Below, piece by piece: positions 24,410-33,326 of a stretch of DNA of 64,000 nt (the stretch's first letter is position 1; each line of letters begins with the position of its first letter). The DNA is taken from positions 1-64,000 of the forward strand of contig JAFQKB010000029.1 of NCBI GenBank assembly GCA_017397125.1. Direction: 5' to 3'. The translations under genes were made by a program, and so were the position numbers. Under the pieces are notes generated by a model that saw only the letters and a program-made list of their open reading frames with translations, ran no database searches and was not told where the DNA came from. Origin of the DNA: Clostridia bacterium (lineage in GTDB: Bacteria > Bacillota > Clostridia > Oscillospirales > Acutalibacteraceae).

Positions 24410-24613
24410 TTAGTCCTCGTCGTGGGAAACGAACAGGGTGCAATCCCCCGCCTTGAAATCCTTGATGGCCAGGCTCACAGTCTTGTCCACCAGGATCTCC
24501 TTGTTGGCTTCGGCCTCTTCGGCGATCTGGCGGGCACGCTTGGCCACGCCCACCACCACCGCATAGCGGCTGTTCTTGCCCTGCAGCTCTTCGATATCAT
24601 TGGGTGCTAACAT
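24410..24613 (-). CDS. rpoZ: RNA polymerase omega subunit
   Basis: 67 residues starting [20 protein letters not shown], with the KRARQIAEEAE helix that wraps the C-terminus of beta'. The length fits the short Firmicute omega. The start overlaps the last 17 bp of gmk, which is the usual gmk-rpoZ arrangement. Confidence 0.93.
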   Translation of the reverse strand: MLAPNDIEELQGKNSRYAVVVGVAKRARQIAEEAEANKEILVDKTVSLAIKDFKAGDCTLFVSHDED

Positions 24614-25223
24614 CTTTCAGTACCTCCAAAATAGTATTTTCCATACGGGAATAGCGCATACTTTCTGCATCGACGATGGTGTTGATGCGGGCGGTTGCCA
24701 GCTCCACCTCGTCGTTAAGCACAACATATTGGTAGCGGAAAGCCCGGCTCAGCTCGTACTGGGCGGTCTTCATCCGCTTGCGGATGACCTCCTCGGTCTC
24801 GGTGCCGCGGCCCCGCAGGCGGCGCTCCAGCTCCTCCACCGAGGGACTGGTGATGAATATGGACACCAGATCCGACCGGTGATCCATCACCTTCTCCGCG
24901 CCCTGGACCTCGATCTCCAGGATGACGGTCTTACCCTCAGCCAACCATTGATTGATCGGCGCAGAGGGGGTGCCGTAATAGTTGCCGTTGTATTCGGCGT
25001 ATTCCAAAAAGCCGTCCTGGCGGATGGTCTCCTCAAAGAGCTCGCGGGTGACAAAATGGTAGTGGACGCCGTCCACCTCGCCGGGACGGGGTGCCCGGGT
25101 GGTCATAGAGACCGACAGCACCATATCGTCCCGCTGGGACAAAAGAGACTTGACGATCGTACCCTTTCCCGAGCCGGAGGGGCCGGACAGGGCGATGAGA
25201 AATCCTCGCTTACTCTTGCTCAT
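24597..25223 (-). CDS. gmk: Guanylate kinase
   Basis: 208 residues. [13 protein letters not shown] (P-loop, residues 11-23), [22 protein letters not shown] (GMP-binding) and the lid region with NGNYYGTP are all present. It phosphorylates GMP to GDP; in Firmicutes it is a known target of (p)ppGpp. The start overlaps the end of remA by 14 bp. Confidence 0.96.
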   Translation of the reverse strand: MSKSKRGFLIALSGPSGSGKGTIVKSLLSQRDDMVLSVSMTTRAPRPGEVDGVHYHFVTRELFEETIRQDGFLEYAEYNGNYYGTPSAPINQWLAEGKTVILEIEVQGAEKVMDHRSDLVSIFITSPSVEELERRLRGRGTETEEVIRKRMKTAQYELSRAFRYQYVVLNDEVELATARINTIVDAESMRYSRMENTILEVLKDVSTQ

Positions 25224-25473
25224 CCGCTTCCTCCTCCTGGTCGTCCATCATACGGTTGGCCACCGTCTCCGGCTGGACCGAGGACAGGATCACGTGGTCG
25301 CTGTCCATCACCAGCACCGCGCGGGTGCGGCGGCCGTAGGTGGCGTCGATGAGGGCACCCCGGTCCTTGGCGTCCTGTATGATCCGCTTGATGGGGGCCG
25401 ACTCGGGGCTGACGATGGCCACCAGCCGCCCGGCAGACACCATATTACCAAAGCCTATGTTGATCAGCTTCAT
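25210..25473 (-). CDS. remA: RemA-like DNA-binding regulator (DUF370)
   Basis: 87 residues beginning [20 protein letters not shown], with the [27 protein letters not shown] block (residues 27-53) whose Arg residues bind DNA in the ring-shaped RemA oligomer. In B. subtilis it activates matrix genes and osmoprotection genes; here the regulon is unknown. The start at 25473 is chosen because AGGAGG lies 7 nt upstream; the ATG 6 bp earlier touches the site. Its place between yicC and gmk is conserved. Confidence 0.92.
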   Translation of the reverse strand: MKLINIGFGNMVSAGRLVAIVSPESAPIKRIIQDAKDRGALIDATYGRRTRAVLVMDSDHVILSSVQPETVANRMMDDQEEEADEQE

Positions 25474-25494
25474 TTTCATTCCTCCTGTCAACCG

Positions 25495-26373
25495 TCACTC
25501 GATATTCTGAATCTGCTCGCGGATCTTTTCGATCTCCGCCTTGATGTCCACCACGATGCGGGTCAGCTCCAGGTCGCTGCACTTGGAGCCGATGGTGTTG
25601 GTCTCCCGGTTGATCTCCTGCACCAGGAAATCCAGCTTGCGGCCAACGGCCTCGCCGCTGTCCAGCAGCTGCTCCAGCTGATCCAGGTGGCTGCGCAGAC
25701 GCACCGTCTCCTCGGCCACCGCCACCTTATCGGCGTATACCGCCGCCTCGTTGAGCAGCCGGGCCTCGTCCACCGGCACGCCGGCCAGCAGCTCCCGCAT
25801 CCGGTTCTCCACCTTTTCCATATGCTCGCGGACGGTCTCGGGGGAGCGCTGCTCCACCACCGCCACCGCCTGGCGGATGGTATCGGCACGGGACAGCACG
25901 TCCTGCCGCATCCGGGCACCCTCCACCTCGCGCATAGCCACAAAGCGGGTCAGTGCCTCGTCGGTCACCTGCTGCACCGCCGCCCACACCGCATCCTCGT
26001 CCAGCTGTGCCTGGCGGACGGTGAGGATATCGGGATAGCGGGACAGCACCGTGGCGGATACATCCTCCCGCAGGTCGTACCGCTGGGCCAGCTCCCGCAG
26101 GGCGGTGAGATAGCTCTCGGCCAGGCCGTGGTCCACCACCACCTCGCTGCCGGCGGTCTCCAGGGTGTGGATCTGCACATAGACGTCCACCTTACCCCGA
26201 CTGATGCGCTGCTGCAGATAGGTCTTGAGCTTGTCATCCAAAAAGCCGTAGCCCCGGGGCAGACGGGAGGAATATTCGTAAAAGCGGTGATTGACAGATT
26301 TGATCTCCACGACGACGGACAGGCCGTCCACCGTATCCTGGCTGCGACCGTAGCCGGTCATACTGCGTATCAT
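25495..26373 (-). CDS. yicC: YicC/YloC family endoribonuclease
   Basis: 292 residues. The N-terminal YicC_N domain starts MIRSMTGYGRSQ, with VEIKSVNHRFYE at about residues 29-40. The C-terminal DUF1732 domain contains KLDFLVQEINRETNTIGSK. Members are hexameric endoribonucleases (E. coli YicC cleaves the sRNA RyhB). ACAGGAGGG precedes the ATG at 26373. It is the first gene of the 14-kb operon; a near-consensus promoter lies 60-90 bp upstream. Confidence 0.93.
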   Translation of the reverse strand: MIRSMTGYGRSQDTVDGLSVVVEIKSVNHRFYEYSSRLPRGYGFLDDKLKTYLQQRISRGKVDVYVQIHTLETAGSEVVVDHGLAESYLTALRELAQRYDLREDVSATVLSRYPDILTVRQAQLDEDAVWAAVQQVTDEALTRFVAMREVEGARMRQDVLSRADTIRQAVAVVEQRSPETVREHMEKVENRMRELLAGVPVDEARLLNEAAVYADKVAVAEETVRLRSHLDQLEQLLDSGEAVGRKLDFLVQEINRETNTIGSKCSDLELTRIVVDIKAEIEKIREQIQNIE

Positions 26374-26433
26374 GGCTTCACCCTCCTGTTTCATCACTGA
26401 AAATGAACACTTACCTATTTTAAGTCATCGTAC

Positions 26434-26462
26434 ATTATACCAGTATCATCTGACAAAGTCAA
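26434..26462 (-). promoter_or_regulatory. Promoter of the yicC-to-spoVM operon
   Basis: TTGACT (26457-26462), 17-bp spacer, TATAAT (26434-26439) on the minus strand. It is the only strong promoter I see upstream of this gene string, although internal promoters are likely in 14 kb. Confidence 0.85.
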
Positions 26463-26499
26463 GGAAAACGGAGCAAAAACATATATAGTAATAAATAAA

Positions 26500-26530
26500 A
26501 GAGAAGCCCTCGGTGCAGGAAGGCTTCTCT
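26500..26530 (-). terminator. Terminator after DUF3006
   Basis: A 9-bp stem (26500-26508 with 26522-26530). On the minus strand it is followed by TTTTATTTAT. It separates the spoIIIE operon from the yicC promoter. Confidence 0.8.
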
Positions 26531-26544
26531 CAGTATAAACTATG

Positions 26545-26775
26545 TTATTTGCGGCGGCGCAGCCGGTTTTGCAGCTCCAGCACCCGGCGGCGACGGACCT
26601 CAGCCGCGTCCTCATCCGCCACAAAGGTATCCCCCATCCGGCGGAACATCATCCCCTCCCGGCTGTTCTCCGGGAGCGCAGTCAGCGGCACCGGGTAACT
26701 GATACCCTCCTCGTCCACCAGCACCGCCAGGTCTCCCTCCCGGCGGTCAAAGCTCAGCAGCGCTTGTTCATTCAT
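26545..26775 (-). CDS. DUF3006 domain-containing protein
   Basis: 76 residues matching the DUF3006 pattern: FDRREGDLAVLVDEEGISYPVPLTALPE in the N-terminal half, a GMMFRRMGDTFVAD strand and an Arg-rich C-terminal helix. These small proteins regularly follow MBL-fold ComEC-like hydrolases in Firmicutes; the role is unknown. The start overlaps the end of the hydrolase gene by 8 bp. Confidence 0.82.
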   Translation of the reverse strand: MNEQALLSFDRREGDLAVLVDEEGISYPVPLTALPENSREGMMFRRMGDTFVADEDAAEVRRRRVLELQNRLRRRK

Positions 26776-27733
26776 AGGTGGTCCCTCCCTTTTGGGTGGA
26801 TAGGGTCAGCTCTTTGCCGTCGGTGGTGAATACGATGTGACCGTACACATCCGCCCGATAGAAGGGAATGTCCATATCCAGCAACAGATCAATGGGCTCC
26901 TGGTGCGGGTGGCCGTAACTATTGCCCTCGCCGCAGGTGATGACCGCATAGGCAGGATCCACCCGGCGGATAAAGGCGTCGGAATTGGAGGTGTTGCTGC
27001 CGTGGTGGCCCAGCTTGAGCACGTCCGCCGTCAGAGTATAGCCGCTGGACAGCATCTGCTTTTCCACCTTGGTGCCCGCATCGCCGGTGAACACAAAGGC
27101 CCGGTCCCCAAAGGTCAGGCGGGTAACCACCGAGATATCGTTGGCGTCCTTGCTCTCCTCAAAGGGTGCCAGGATCTGCAGCCGGGCGGTGCCCAGCTCG
27201 TAGACGGTGCCAGGCACCGCCTCCTCTACCACGATCTCCTTGCGGTCCAGCACCTCCAGCATATCCAGATAGGTGGCGGTGGTGGGGGTCTCGGACTCCG
27301 GCATAAAGGACATAAGGAACTTGCCCACAGGCAGCGCGTCGATCACATCCGCCATAGCGCCGATGTGGTCGGCGTGGGGATGGGTGGCCACCACCAGATC
27401 CAGAGCGGTGATGCCGTGGCTGTTGAGATAATCCAGGATCTCGTCGCCGTCCCCCCGCTCGCCCGCGTCGATGAGCAGGTTTTTGTCCTCCTGCCGCACC
27501 AGAATGCAGTCCGCATTACCTACGTCGATAAAATGGACCTCCATCTCCCCTTCGGCGGTCACCGGAGAGGGTGCCAGACCCAGAGCGGCGTAGATATCGC
27601 TCCAGCCGTTGAACGGTATGCCCGGGATGCGGCCAATCAGCTCCACCAACAGGAATATGGCCAGAGCCGCCAGGGTAAGAATCAGCCGGATTTTTTTCTG
27701 TTTTGCTGTGTAGGTACCACGGTAGCTTGCCAT
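26768..27733 (-). CDS. Membrane-anchored MBL-fold hydrolase (ComEC C-terminal-like)
   Basis: 321 residues: an N-terminal membrane helix (about 14-36), then a metallo-beta-lactamase domain with HPHADHIG (HxHxDH, about residues 115-122), FTGDAG and LGHHGSNTSNS. This is the ComEC/Rec2-related class. Stand-alone forms are extracytoplasmic and are thought to be nucleases or phosphodiesterases. The start at 27733 is supported by AAGAGG. It lies between spoIIIE and DUF3006, overlapping the latter. Confidence 0.87.
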   Translation of the reverse strand: MASYRGTYTAKQKKIRLILTLAALAIFLLVELIGRIPGIPFNGWSDIYAALGLAPSPVTAEGEMEVHFIDVGNADCILVRQEDKNLLIDAGERGDGDEILDYLNSHGITALDLVVATHPHADHIGAMADVIDALPVGKFLMSFMPESETPTTATYLDMLEVLDRKEIVVEEAVPGTVYELGTARLQILAPFEESKDANDISVVTRLTFGDRAFVFTGDAGTKVEKQMLSSGYTLTADVLKLGHHGSNTSNSDAFIRRVDPAYAVITCGEGNSYGHPHQEPIDLLLDMDIPFYRADVYGHIVFTTDGKELTLSTQKGGTTYE

Positions 27734-27753
27734 ACAGCCTCTTTTCTGACGGA

Positions 27754-30147
27754 TCACTCCGTCTCGTTGTTCATATTCATCTCGATCCACTGCTGCCGGG
27801 TGATCAGCACCTTGCGGGGCTTGCTGCCCTCGCTGGGGCCGATAATGCCCCTCTGCTCCAGCTGGTCGATGATGCGACCCGCCCGGGCGTAGCCGAAGCG
27901 CAGCTTGCGCTGCAGCATGGAGGTGGAGATGCTGCCCTCGTTGACGGCGATCTCGATGGCCTGGGGCAACGCCTCGTCGGTATCGTCCCCATCCTCGGCA
28001 TCGTCGCGGCCGGCCGACTTGCCGGCGGCGGCCGCCTGCTTTTCGATCTGCTCGATGACCTCCTGGTCGTACTCCTGAGCTTTTTCGTTATTTTTCAGGT
28101 ATTCCACCACCCGCTCCACCTCCTGGTTGGATACGTAGCAGCCCTGAATACGCTGGGGTTTGGATTGACCCAGGGGCATAAACAGCATATCGCCGTTGCC
28201 CAACAGCTTTTCGGCGCCGATGCCGTCCAGAATGGTGCGGCTGTCCACGCCGCTGGCCACGGTCAGCGCCAGACGGCTGGGGATATTGCCCTTGATGAGG
28301 CCGGTGATGACGTCCACGGAGGGACGCTGGGTAGCGATGACCATATGCATACCGGCGGCACGGGCCATCTGGGCCAGGCGGCAGATGGAATCCTCCACCT
28401 CGTTGCCGGCGGCCATCATCAGGTCCGCCAGCTCGTCGATGACGATGAGGATCAGCGGCAGAGGCGGGAGTTTGCCCTCTTTACGGGCCAGCTCGTTGTA
28501 ATCGCCGATGTCGCGGGCCTTGGACTCGGCAAACATCTGGTAACGCTTGAGCATCTCGTTGACCGCCCAGCCCAGGGCCGCCGCCGCCTTGCGCGGGTCG
28601 GTAACCACCGGAATGAGCAGGTGCGGTACACCGTTGTACACGCCGAATTCCACCTTTTTGGGGTCGATGAGGATCATCTTCACCTCGTCCGGGCGGGCGC
28701 GGAACAGCACCGACTGGATCATGGAGTTGGTGCACACCGACTTACCGGAGCCGGTGGTACCGGCAATCAGCAGATGGGGCATCTTAGCCAGGTCGGTGAG
28801 CACCGCACGGCCCTCGATATCCTGACCCAGAGCCACCGTCAGGCGGCCCTTGGCCTCTCTGTATGCGGCCGTATCCAGCAGAGAGCGTAGCCGCACGGTA
28901 CGGCGGGCCTTATTGGGCACCTCGATGCCCACCGCCGCCTTGTTGGGGATGGGGGCCTCGATGCGCACACCGGTGGAGGCCAGACGCAGAGCAATATCGT
29001 CCGCCAGACCGGTGATGCGGCTGATCTTTACGCCGGCGCTGGGCACCAGCTCATACCGGGTGACCGAGGGACCGCAGGTGATATCCCCCAGCTCGGTGCT
29101 GATGCCGTAATCCCGCAGAGTGCTCACCAGCAGACGGCCGGTGGCCATACGGTCGCCATCCTGTATGCGGGAGTCCTCTCCCGCTGCACCCCGATCCAGC
29201 AGAGACAGAGGCGGATAGCGATAGATGCTCTCCTCCGGGACACTCTCGTTGTCGGCCTGCAGATCGGCCTCCAGCTCCTTCTGTGCCTCCTCGGCGGACA
29301 TCATGGGGGTTTCTTCTTCTTTTTTCTTCTCCGGCTCGCCGTTCATGGCGGCGATTTTTTCCTTGAGCTCTTCCAGCTTTTCATTGGATAGGGCCGGTTG
29401 CTCCACCGGCTCCACCTCCGGGAACGCCGGCTCCTGGGGCGCGGGAGCAGTCTTTTCCTTACGGGTGCGGCGCTTGGGTGCGTAGCCCTCGCCCATGTCG
29501 ATGTCGATGTTGGCGGTGCGCTCACGCTCCGTCTGCAGGCGCTCGGCGGTGTGAGAGATGGCGGCCTCAATGGTCTCCTTGGTCTTTTCCACCGGCTTGC
29601 GCACGGCACGCATCACCGCCAGGATGGTGGTGCCGGTCACCAGCATCAGGAACACCACCGTCAGCAGGATCAGTATGATCTTGGCTCCGGTATCGCCGAA
29701 CATCCGCTCAAAGGGCCAGCCCAGCAGAACACCCACCACACCGCCGCCGCGGTAGGCGGTGCCATCCGTATAACAGGTACCGATGGCCTTCCAGAAGCTG
29801 ATCTCGGCTGAATTGACCGTAAACGCATACACAACGCTGTTGAGCAAAACGGTAAAGACGCCGCTCTGCCACACCCGCACCGTCACGCTGCCCACGTCCT
29901 TTTCCAGGGCCAGCATGATGGACACAAAGGTCAGCAGCACCGGCAGCAGATAGGCGCTGAAGCTGAACAGACCCAGCAGCGCGTTGTGGATCCAGGTCCA
30001 CACATTCTCGCCCGGAATGATGGCAAAGCACAGCGCCAGCACCGCGACCGCCAGCAGGATGACCGCATGTACCTGTCTGCGGGCGCCGGCCTGGGTCGCC
30101 GTCTGGCGGCCGCTCTTTTTGCGTGTCGTCTTTTTTTTCGTAGCCAT
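27754..30147 (-). CDS. spoIIIE: DNA translocase FtsK/SpoIIIE
   Basis: 797 residues. Four N-terminal membrane helices (about 27-180), a charged Glu/Pro-rich linker (about 220-305), an alpha/beta translocase motor with GTTGSGKSVCTN (Walker A) and LILIVIDELADLM (Walker B), and a C-terminal gamma winged helix (about 730-790, with GYARAGRIIDQLEQRGI). It pumps chromosomal DNA through the division or sporulation septum. In a spoVM-bearing organism a SpoIIIE role is likely, but the sequence does not separate FtsK from SpoIIIE. Second gene after tepA. Confidence 0.93.
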   Translation of the reverse strand: MATKKKTTRKKSGRQTATQAGARRQVHAVILLAVAVLALCFAIIPGENVWTWIHNALLGLFSFSAYLLPVLLTFVSIMLALEKDVGSVTVRVWQSGVFTVLLNSVVYAFTVNSAEISFWKAIGTCYTDGTAYRGGGVVGVLLGWPFERMFGDTGAKIILILLTVVFLMLVTGTTILAVMRAVRKPVEKTKETIEAAISHTAERLQTERERTANIDIDMGEGYAPKRRTRKEKTAPAPQEPAFPEVEPVEQPALSNEKLEELKEKIAAMNGEPEKKKEEETPMMSAEEAQKELEADLQADNESVPEESIYRYPPLSLLDRGAAGEDSRIQDGDRMATGRLLVSTLRDYGISTELGDITCGPSVTRYELVPSAGVKISRITGLADDIALRLASTGVRIEAPIPNKAAVGIEVPNKARRTVRLRSLLDTAAYREAKGRLTVALGQDIEGRAVLTDLAKMPHLLIAGTTGSGKSVCTNSMIQSVLFRARPDEVKMILIDPKKVEFGVYNGVPHLLIPVVTDPRKAAAALGWAVNEMLKRYQMFAESKARDIGDYNELARKEGKLPPLPLILIVIDELADLMMAAGNEVEDSICRLAQMARAAGMHMVIATQRPSVDVITGLIKGNIPSRLALTVASGVDSRTILDGIGAEKLLGNGDMLFMPLGQSKPQRIQGCYVSNQEVERVVEYLKNNEKAQEYDQEVIEQIEKQAAAAGKSAGRDDAEDGDDTDEALPQAIEIAVNEGSISTSMLQRKLRFGYARAGRIIDQLEQRGIIGPSEGSKPRKVLITRQQWIEMNMNNETE

Positions 30148-30191
30148 TATGTATATCCTCCGTCAATCAATATCGTGATATGTAACGCCCG

Positions 30192-30899
30192 TCACGGGCT
30201 GTCCTTGGCTTTATCGATCATCTGGTACAGGGTCTCGATAGCCTCGTGCAGAGAGCCCAGCCGGTCGATGAGCCCCTCCTGCACCGCCTCCTCCCCATCC
30301 AGCACGCTGCCCACGTCGGTGGCCAGCTCGCCGGTGTTCATACACAGGGTAGCAAAGCGGTCCGGGTCCATCCCAGAATGGGAGCACACAAAATCGATGA
30401 TGCGCTCCTGCATCCGCTGAAAGTGGGTAAAGGCCTGGGGCACACCCAGCACCAGCCCATTGATGCGCACCGGGTGGATGGTCATGGTGGCGGACGGCAC
30501 GATAAAGGATACGTCCGCCGCCACCGCCAGCGGCACGCCGATGGAATGGCCGCCGCCCAGCACCAGAGACACCGTGGGCTTTTTCATCCCGGCGATCAGC
30601 TCAGCCAGGGCCAGGCCCGCCTCGATGTCACCGCCCACCGTATTGAGCAGGATCAAAAGCCCCTCGATCTCGGTGCTTTCATCCACCGCCACCAGCTGCG
30701 GGATCATATGCTCGTACTTGGTGGACTTGGTCTCCGGGGGCAGCACATAGTGGCCCTCGATCTGACCCACGATGGTCATACAGTGGATGCGATGGCGGCC
30801 GTTGTCGGTGGTCACCGACCCGGTATCCTCCATGGTCTGCATCTGCTGACCGATCTCGGTATTATCCCCGGTTTGCTTATCTTTTTGCTCTTCACTCAT
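30192..30899 (-). CDS. tepA: ClpP-like serine protease, TepA family
   Basis: 235 residues with a ClpP/crotonase-like core. NTVGGDIEAGLALAELI holds the oxyanion-hole region, GGGHSIGVPLA the nucleophile Ser (about residue 118) and ATMTIHPVRI the catalytic His. TepA (YmfB) aids protein translocation or processes signal peptides. It precedes spoIIIE here as in B. subtilis. The hydrophilic N-terminal 35 residues lack a signal peptide, so it is cytoplasmic. Confidence 0.87.
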   Translation of the reverse strand: MSEEQKDKQTGDNTEIGQQMQTMEDTGSVTTDNGRHRIHCMTIVGQIEGHYVLPPETKSTKYEHMIPQLVAVDESTEIEGLLILLNTVGGDIEAGLALAELIAGMKKPTVSLVLGGGHSIGVPLAVAADVSFIVPSATMTIHPVRINGLVLGVPQAFTHFQRMQERIIDFVCSHSGMDPDRFATLCMNTGELATDVGSVLDGEEAVQEGLIDRLGSLHEAIETLYQMIDKAKDSP

Positions 30900-30964
30900 T
30901 CTTCATCACCCCGGATTAGTATGCGGTGGGCGGAAGAAAATATGCGAACGAGTCTATTTAACAT

Positions 30965-30993
30965 ATTATACTCTAAGTCGCTGCTTTTTTCAA
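30965..30993 (-). promoter_or_regulatory. Promoter of tepA-spoIIIE-MBL-DUF3006
   Basis: TTGAAA (30988-30993), 17 bp, TATAAT (30965-30970) on the minus strand. The leader to tepA is about 60 nt. Confidence 0.75.
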
Positions 30994-31014
30994 GCACAAA
31001 ACGCAGAAAAATAG

Positions 31015-31043
31015 TGCGCGGACGCCATCGTAGCATCCGCGCA
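31015..31043 (-). terminator. Terminator after the NfnB-like gene
   Basis: An 8-bp GC stem (31015-31022 with 31036-31043). On the minus strand it is followed by ATTTTT. Confidence 0.75.
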
Positions 31044-31053
31044 AAAAACAGTC

Positions 31054-32448
31054 TTATTTCGCCTTGTCCCGAATATACTTGTCCATAGCCGCGGCGGCAG
31101 TCTTTCCGGCGCCCATGGCCAGTATCACCGTAGCTGCGCCGGTGACCGCGTCACCGCCGGCGAACACCCCGGGACGGCTGGTGGCACCGGTTTTATCCGC
31201 TACGATGCCGCCCCACCGATGGGTCTCCAGATCGGCGGTGGTGGCCTTGATCAGCGGGTTGGGGCTGGTGCCGATGGCCATAATGACGCAGTCCGCCTCC
31301 ATCACAAAATCGCTGCCCGGCTTGACGGTGGGACGGCGACGGCCGGAGGCATCCGGCTCGCCCAATTCCATCTCCACGCACCGCACCCCGCCGACATTGC
31401 CGGCATCATCCGGTATTATCTCCACCGGATTGGACAGAAAGCGGAAAAGGATCCCCTCTTCTTTGGCGTGCTCCACCTCTTCGGCCCGAGCGGGCAGCTC
31501 CTCGGCAGAACGGCGGTACACCACCGTCACCTCCTCCGCCCCCAGACGCATGGCGCAGCGGGCCGCATCCATCGCCACGTTGCCGCCACCTACCACCACC
31601 ACGCGGCGGCCGGGGCGGATGGGGGTGGCACTGCCCGGCTGGTACGCCTTCATCAGATTCACACGGGTCAGAAACTCGTTGGCGGAATACACGCCGTTGC
31701 GGTTCTCACCGGGGATGCCCATAAACCGGGGCAGACCGGCGCCGGTGCCGATAAACACCGCCTCAAAGCCGCCCCCGGTCATCAGCTCATCCACCGACAG
31801 CACCTTACCGATGACCATATTCGTCTCAATATGCACGCCCAGCTGACGCAGGGTGTCGATCTCCTGCTGCACAATGGCCTTGGGCAGGCGGAACTCCGGA
31901 ATGCCATATACCAGCACGCCGCCCGCCAGGTGCAGCGCCTCAAACAGGGTCACGTCGTAGCCCAGCTTGACCAGATCGCCGGCGCAGGCCAGGCCCGCAG
32001 GACCGGACCCCACCACCGCCACGCGATGGCCGTTGGCGGCCGGCCTTGTCACCGCCGCATCGGTCTGAGCCGCGTGCCAGTCCGCCACAAAGCGCTCCAG
32101 GCGGCCAATGGCCACCGGCTCGCCCTTGTTGCCACGGACGCAGCGGCTCTCGCACTGGGTCTCTTGGGGGCACACACGGCCGCACACCGCCGGTAGAGAA
32201 CTGGAGCGGGAGATGACCTCGTAGGCCGCGGCAAAATCGCCCCGGGCCACGCACTGAATAAAGGCAGGAATGTCCACGCACACCGGGCAGCCGCCCACAC
32301 AGGGCTTATGCTTACATTGCAGGCAGCGCTGGGCCTCGTCCACCGCCTGCTGAGTGGTGTATCCCAGAGCCACCTCACCAAAATCCCGGCGGCGCTCCAT
32401 CGGGTCGCGGGTGGGCATCGGATTACGGTTCGGAGACAGATTCGCCAT
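31054..32448 (-). CDS. gltA: NADPH-dependent glutamate synthase small-subunit type flavoprotein (NfnB-like)
   Basis: 464 residues. The N-terminal [4Fe-4S] region has CLQCKHKPCVGGCPVC and CGRVCPQETQCESRC. FAD-binding VVGSGPAGLACAGDL follows, then NAD(P)-binding VVVVGGGNVAMDAAR and a second FAD motif near the C-terminus (GVFAGGDAVTGAATVI). Together with the next gene this fits NfnAB, which bifurcates electrons between NADPH, ferredoxin and NAD. A glutamate synthase or SudAB role cannot be excluded from sequence. The start at 32448 is 1 bp after the partner's stop. Confidence 0.9.
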   Translation of the reverse strand: MANLSPNRNPMPTRDPMERRRDFGEVALGYTTQQAVDEAQRCLQCKHKPCVGGCPVCVDIPAFIQCVARGDFAAAYEVISRSSSLPAVCGRVCPQETQCESRCVRGNKGEPVAIGRLERFVADWHAAQTDAAVTRPAANGHRVAVVGSGPAGLACAGDLVKLGYDVTLFEALHLAGGVLVYGIPEFRLPKAIVQQEIDTLRQLGVHIETNMVIGKVLSVDELMTGGGFEAVFIGTGAGLPRFMGIPGENRNGVYSANEFLTRVNLMKAYQPGSATPIRPGRRVVVVGGGNVAMDAARCAMRLGAEEVTVVYRRSAEELPARAEEVEHAKEEGILFRFLSNPVEIIPDDAGNVGGVRCVEMELGEPDASGRRRPTVKPGSDFVMEADCVIMAIGTSPNPLIKATTADLETHRWGGIVADKTGATSRPGVFAGGDAVTGAATVILAMGAGKTAAAAMDKYIRDKAK

Positions 32449-32449
32449 A

Positions 32450-33292
32450 TCACTGCACCTCCTTTTTGAAGAGGTTGCAGGCCGCCTCATAGGCGTGGCG
32501 CTCCTCATCCCGGTACATACCGCTGCGCTGCATCGCCTCGTCAAAATCCACCTGGTGTCCGTCAAACTCCGGTCCGTCCACACAGGCGAATTTCATCTCG
32601 CCGCCCACCGTCAGGCGGCAGCCGCCGCACATACCGGTGCCGTCGATCATCACGGGGTTCATACTGACCACCGTCCGGATGCCGTATTCCTCCGTAAGCT
32701 TGCACACGTATTTCATCATCGGCAGAGGGCCGATGGCGATCACCTCGTCGTACCGCTCGCCACTGTCGATCAGCCGGCGCAGGGCATCGGTAACCAGCCC
32801 CTTTTCGCCAAAAGAGCCGTCGTCGGTCAGGGTGACCAGCCGATGGCTGACCGCCGCAAACTCCTGCTGCAGGATCACCATATCCCGGTTACGAAAGCCG
32901 GTGATGCAGCACACCTCGGCGCCCTGCTCATACAGTTTTTTCGCCACGGGATAGGCGATGGCGCAGCCCACGCCGCCGCCCACCACAGCCACCTTGCGCA
33001 GGCCCTCGGTCCGGGTTGCCCGCCCCAGGGGACCTACAAAATCGGCCAGGCTATCCCCCACCTCCAGGCGGCTGAGCGCCAGGGTGGTGGCCCCCACCGT
33101 CTGGAAGATCACGGTGACGGTGCCCTTCTCCCGGTCATAGTCCGCCACGGTCAGGGGTATGCGCTCGCCCGCGGCGTCCACACGCAGAATAACAAACTGG
33201 CCCGGCCGGGCCTTGGCCGCCACCAGCGGGGCGGCGATGACCATCCGAATCACCGATGTATTCAATGTTTCTTTTTTGAGAATCGAATACAA
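32450..33292 (-). CDS. FAD/NAD(P)-binding ferredoxin reductase-like subunit (NfnA/SudB type)
   Basis: 280 residues. An N-terminal beta-barrel has RIPLTVADYD (FAD) and GPLGRAT; the NAD domain has VVGGGVGCAIAYPVA. The C-terminal [2Fe-2S] ligands are in DGTGMCGGCRL and FACVDGPEFDGH. This is the dihydroorotate-dehydrogenase electron-transfer-like subunit that pairs with the gene directly downstream to form an NfnAB-type complex. It probably supplies NADPH or reduced ferredoxin. Confidence 0.9.
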   Translation of the reverse strand: MYSILKKETLNTSVIRMVIAAPLVAAKARPGQFVILRVDAAGERIPLTVADYDREKGTVTVIFQTVGATTLALSRLEVGDSLADFVGPLGRATRTEGLRKVAVVGGGVGCAIAYPVAKKLYEQGAEVCCITGFRNRDMVILQQEFAAVSHRLVTLTDDGSFGEKGLVTDALRRLIDSGERYDEVIAIGPLPMMKYVCKLTEEYGIRTVVSMNPVMIDGTGMCGGCRLTVGGEMKFACVDGPEFDGHQVDFDEAMQRSGMYRDEERHAYEAACNLFKKEVQ

Positions 33293-33326
33293 AAGAACAC
33301 GCCTCTTTCTACACTAAAAAATCCAC

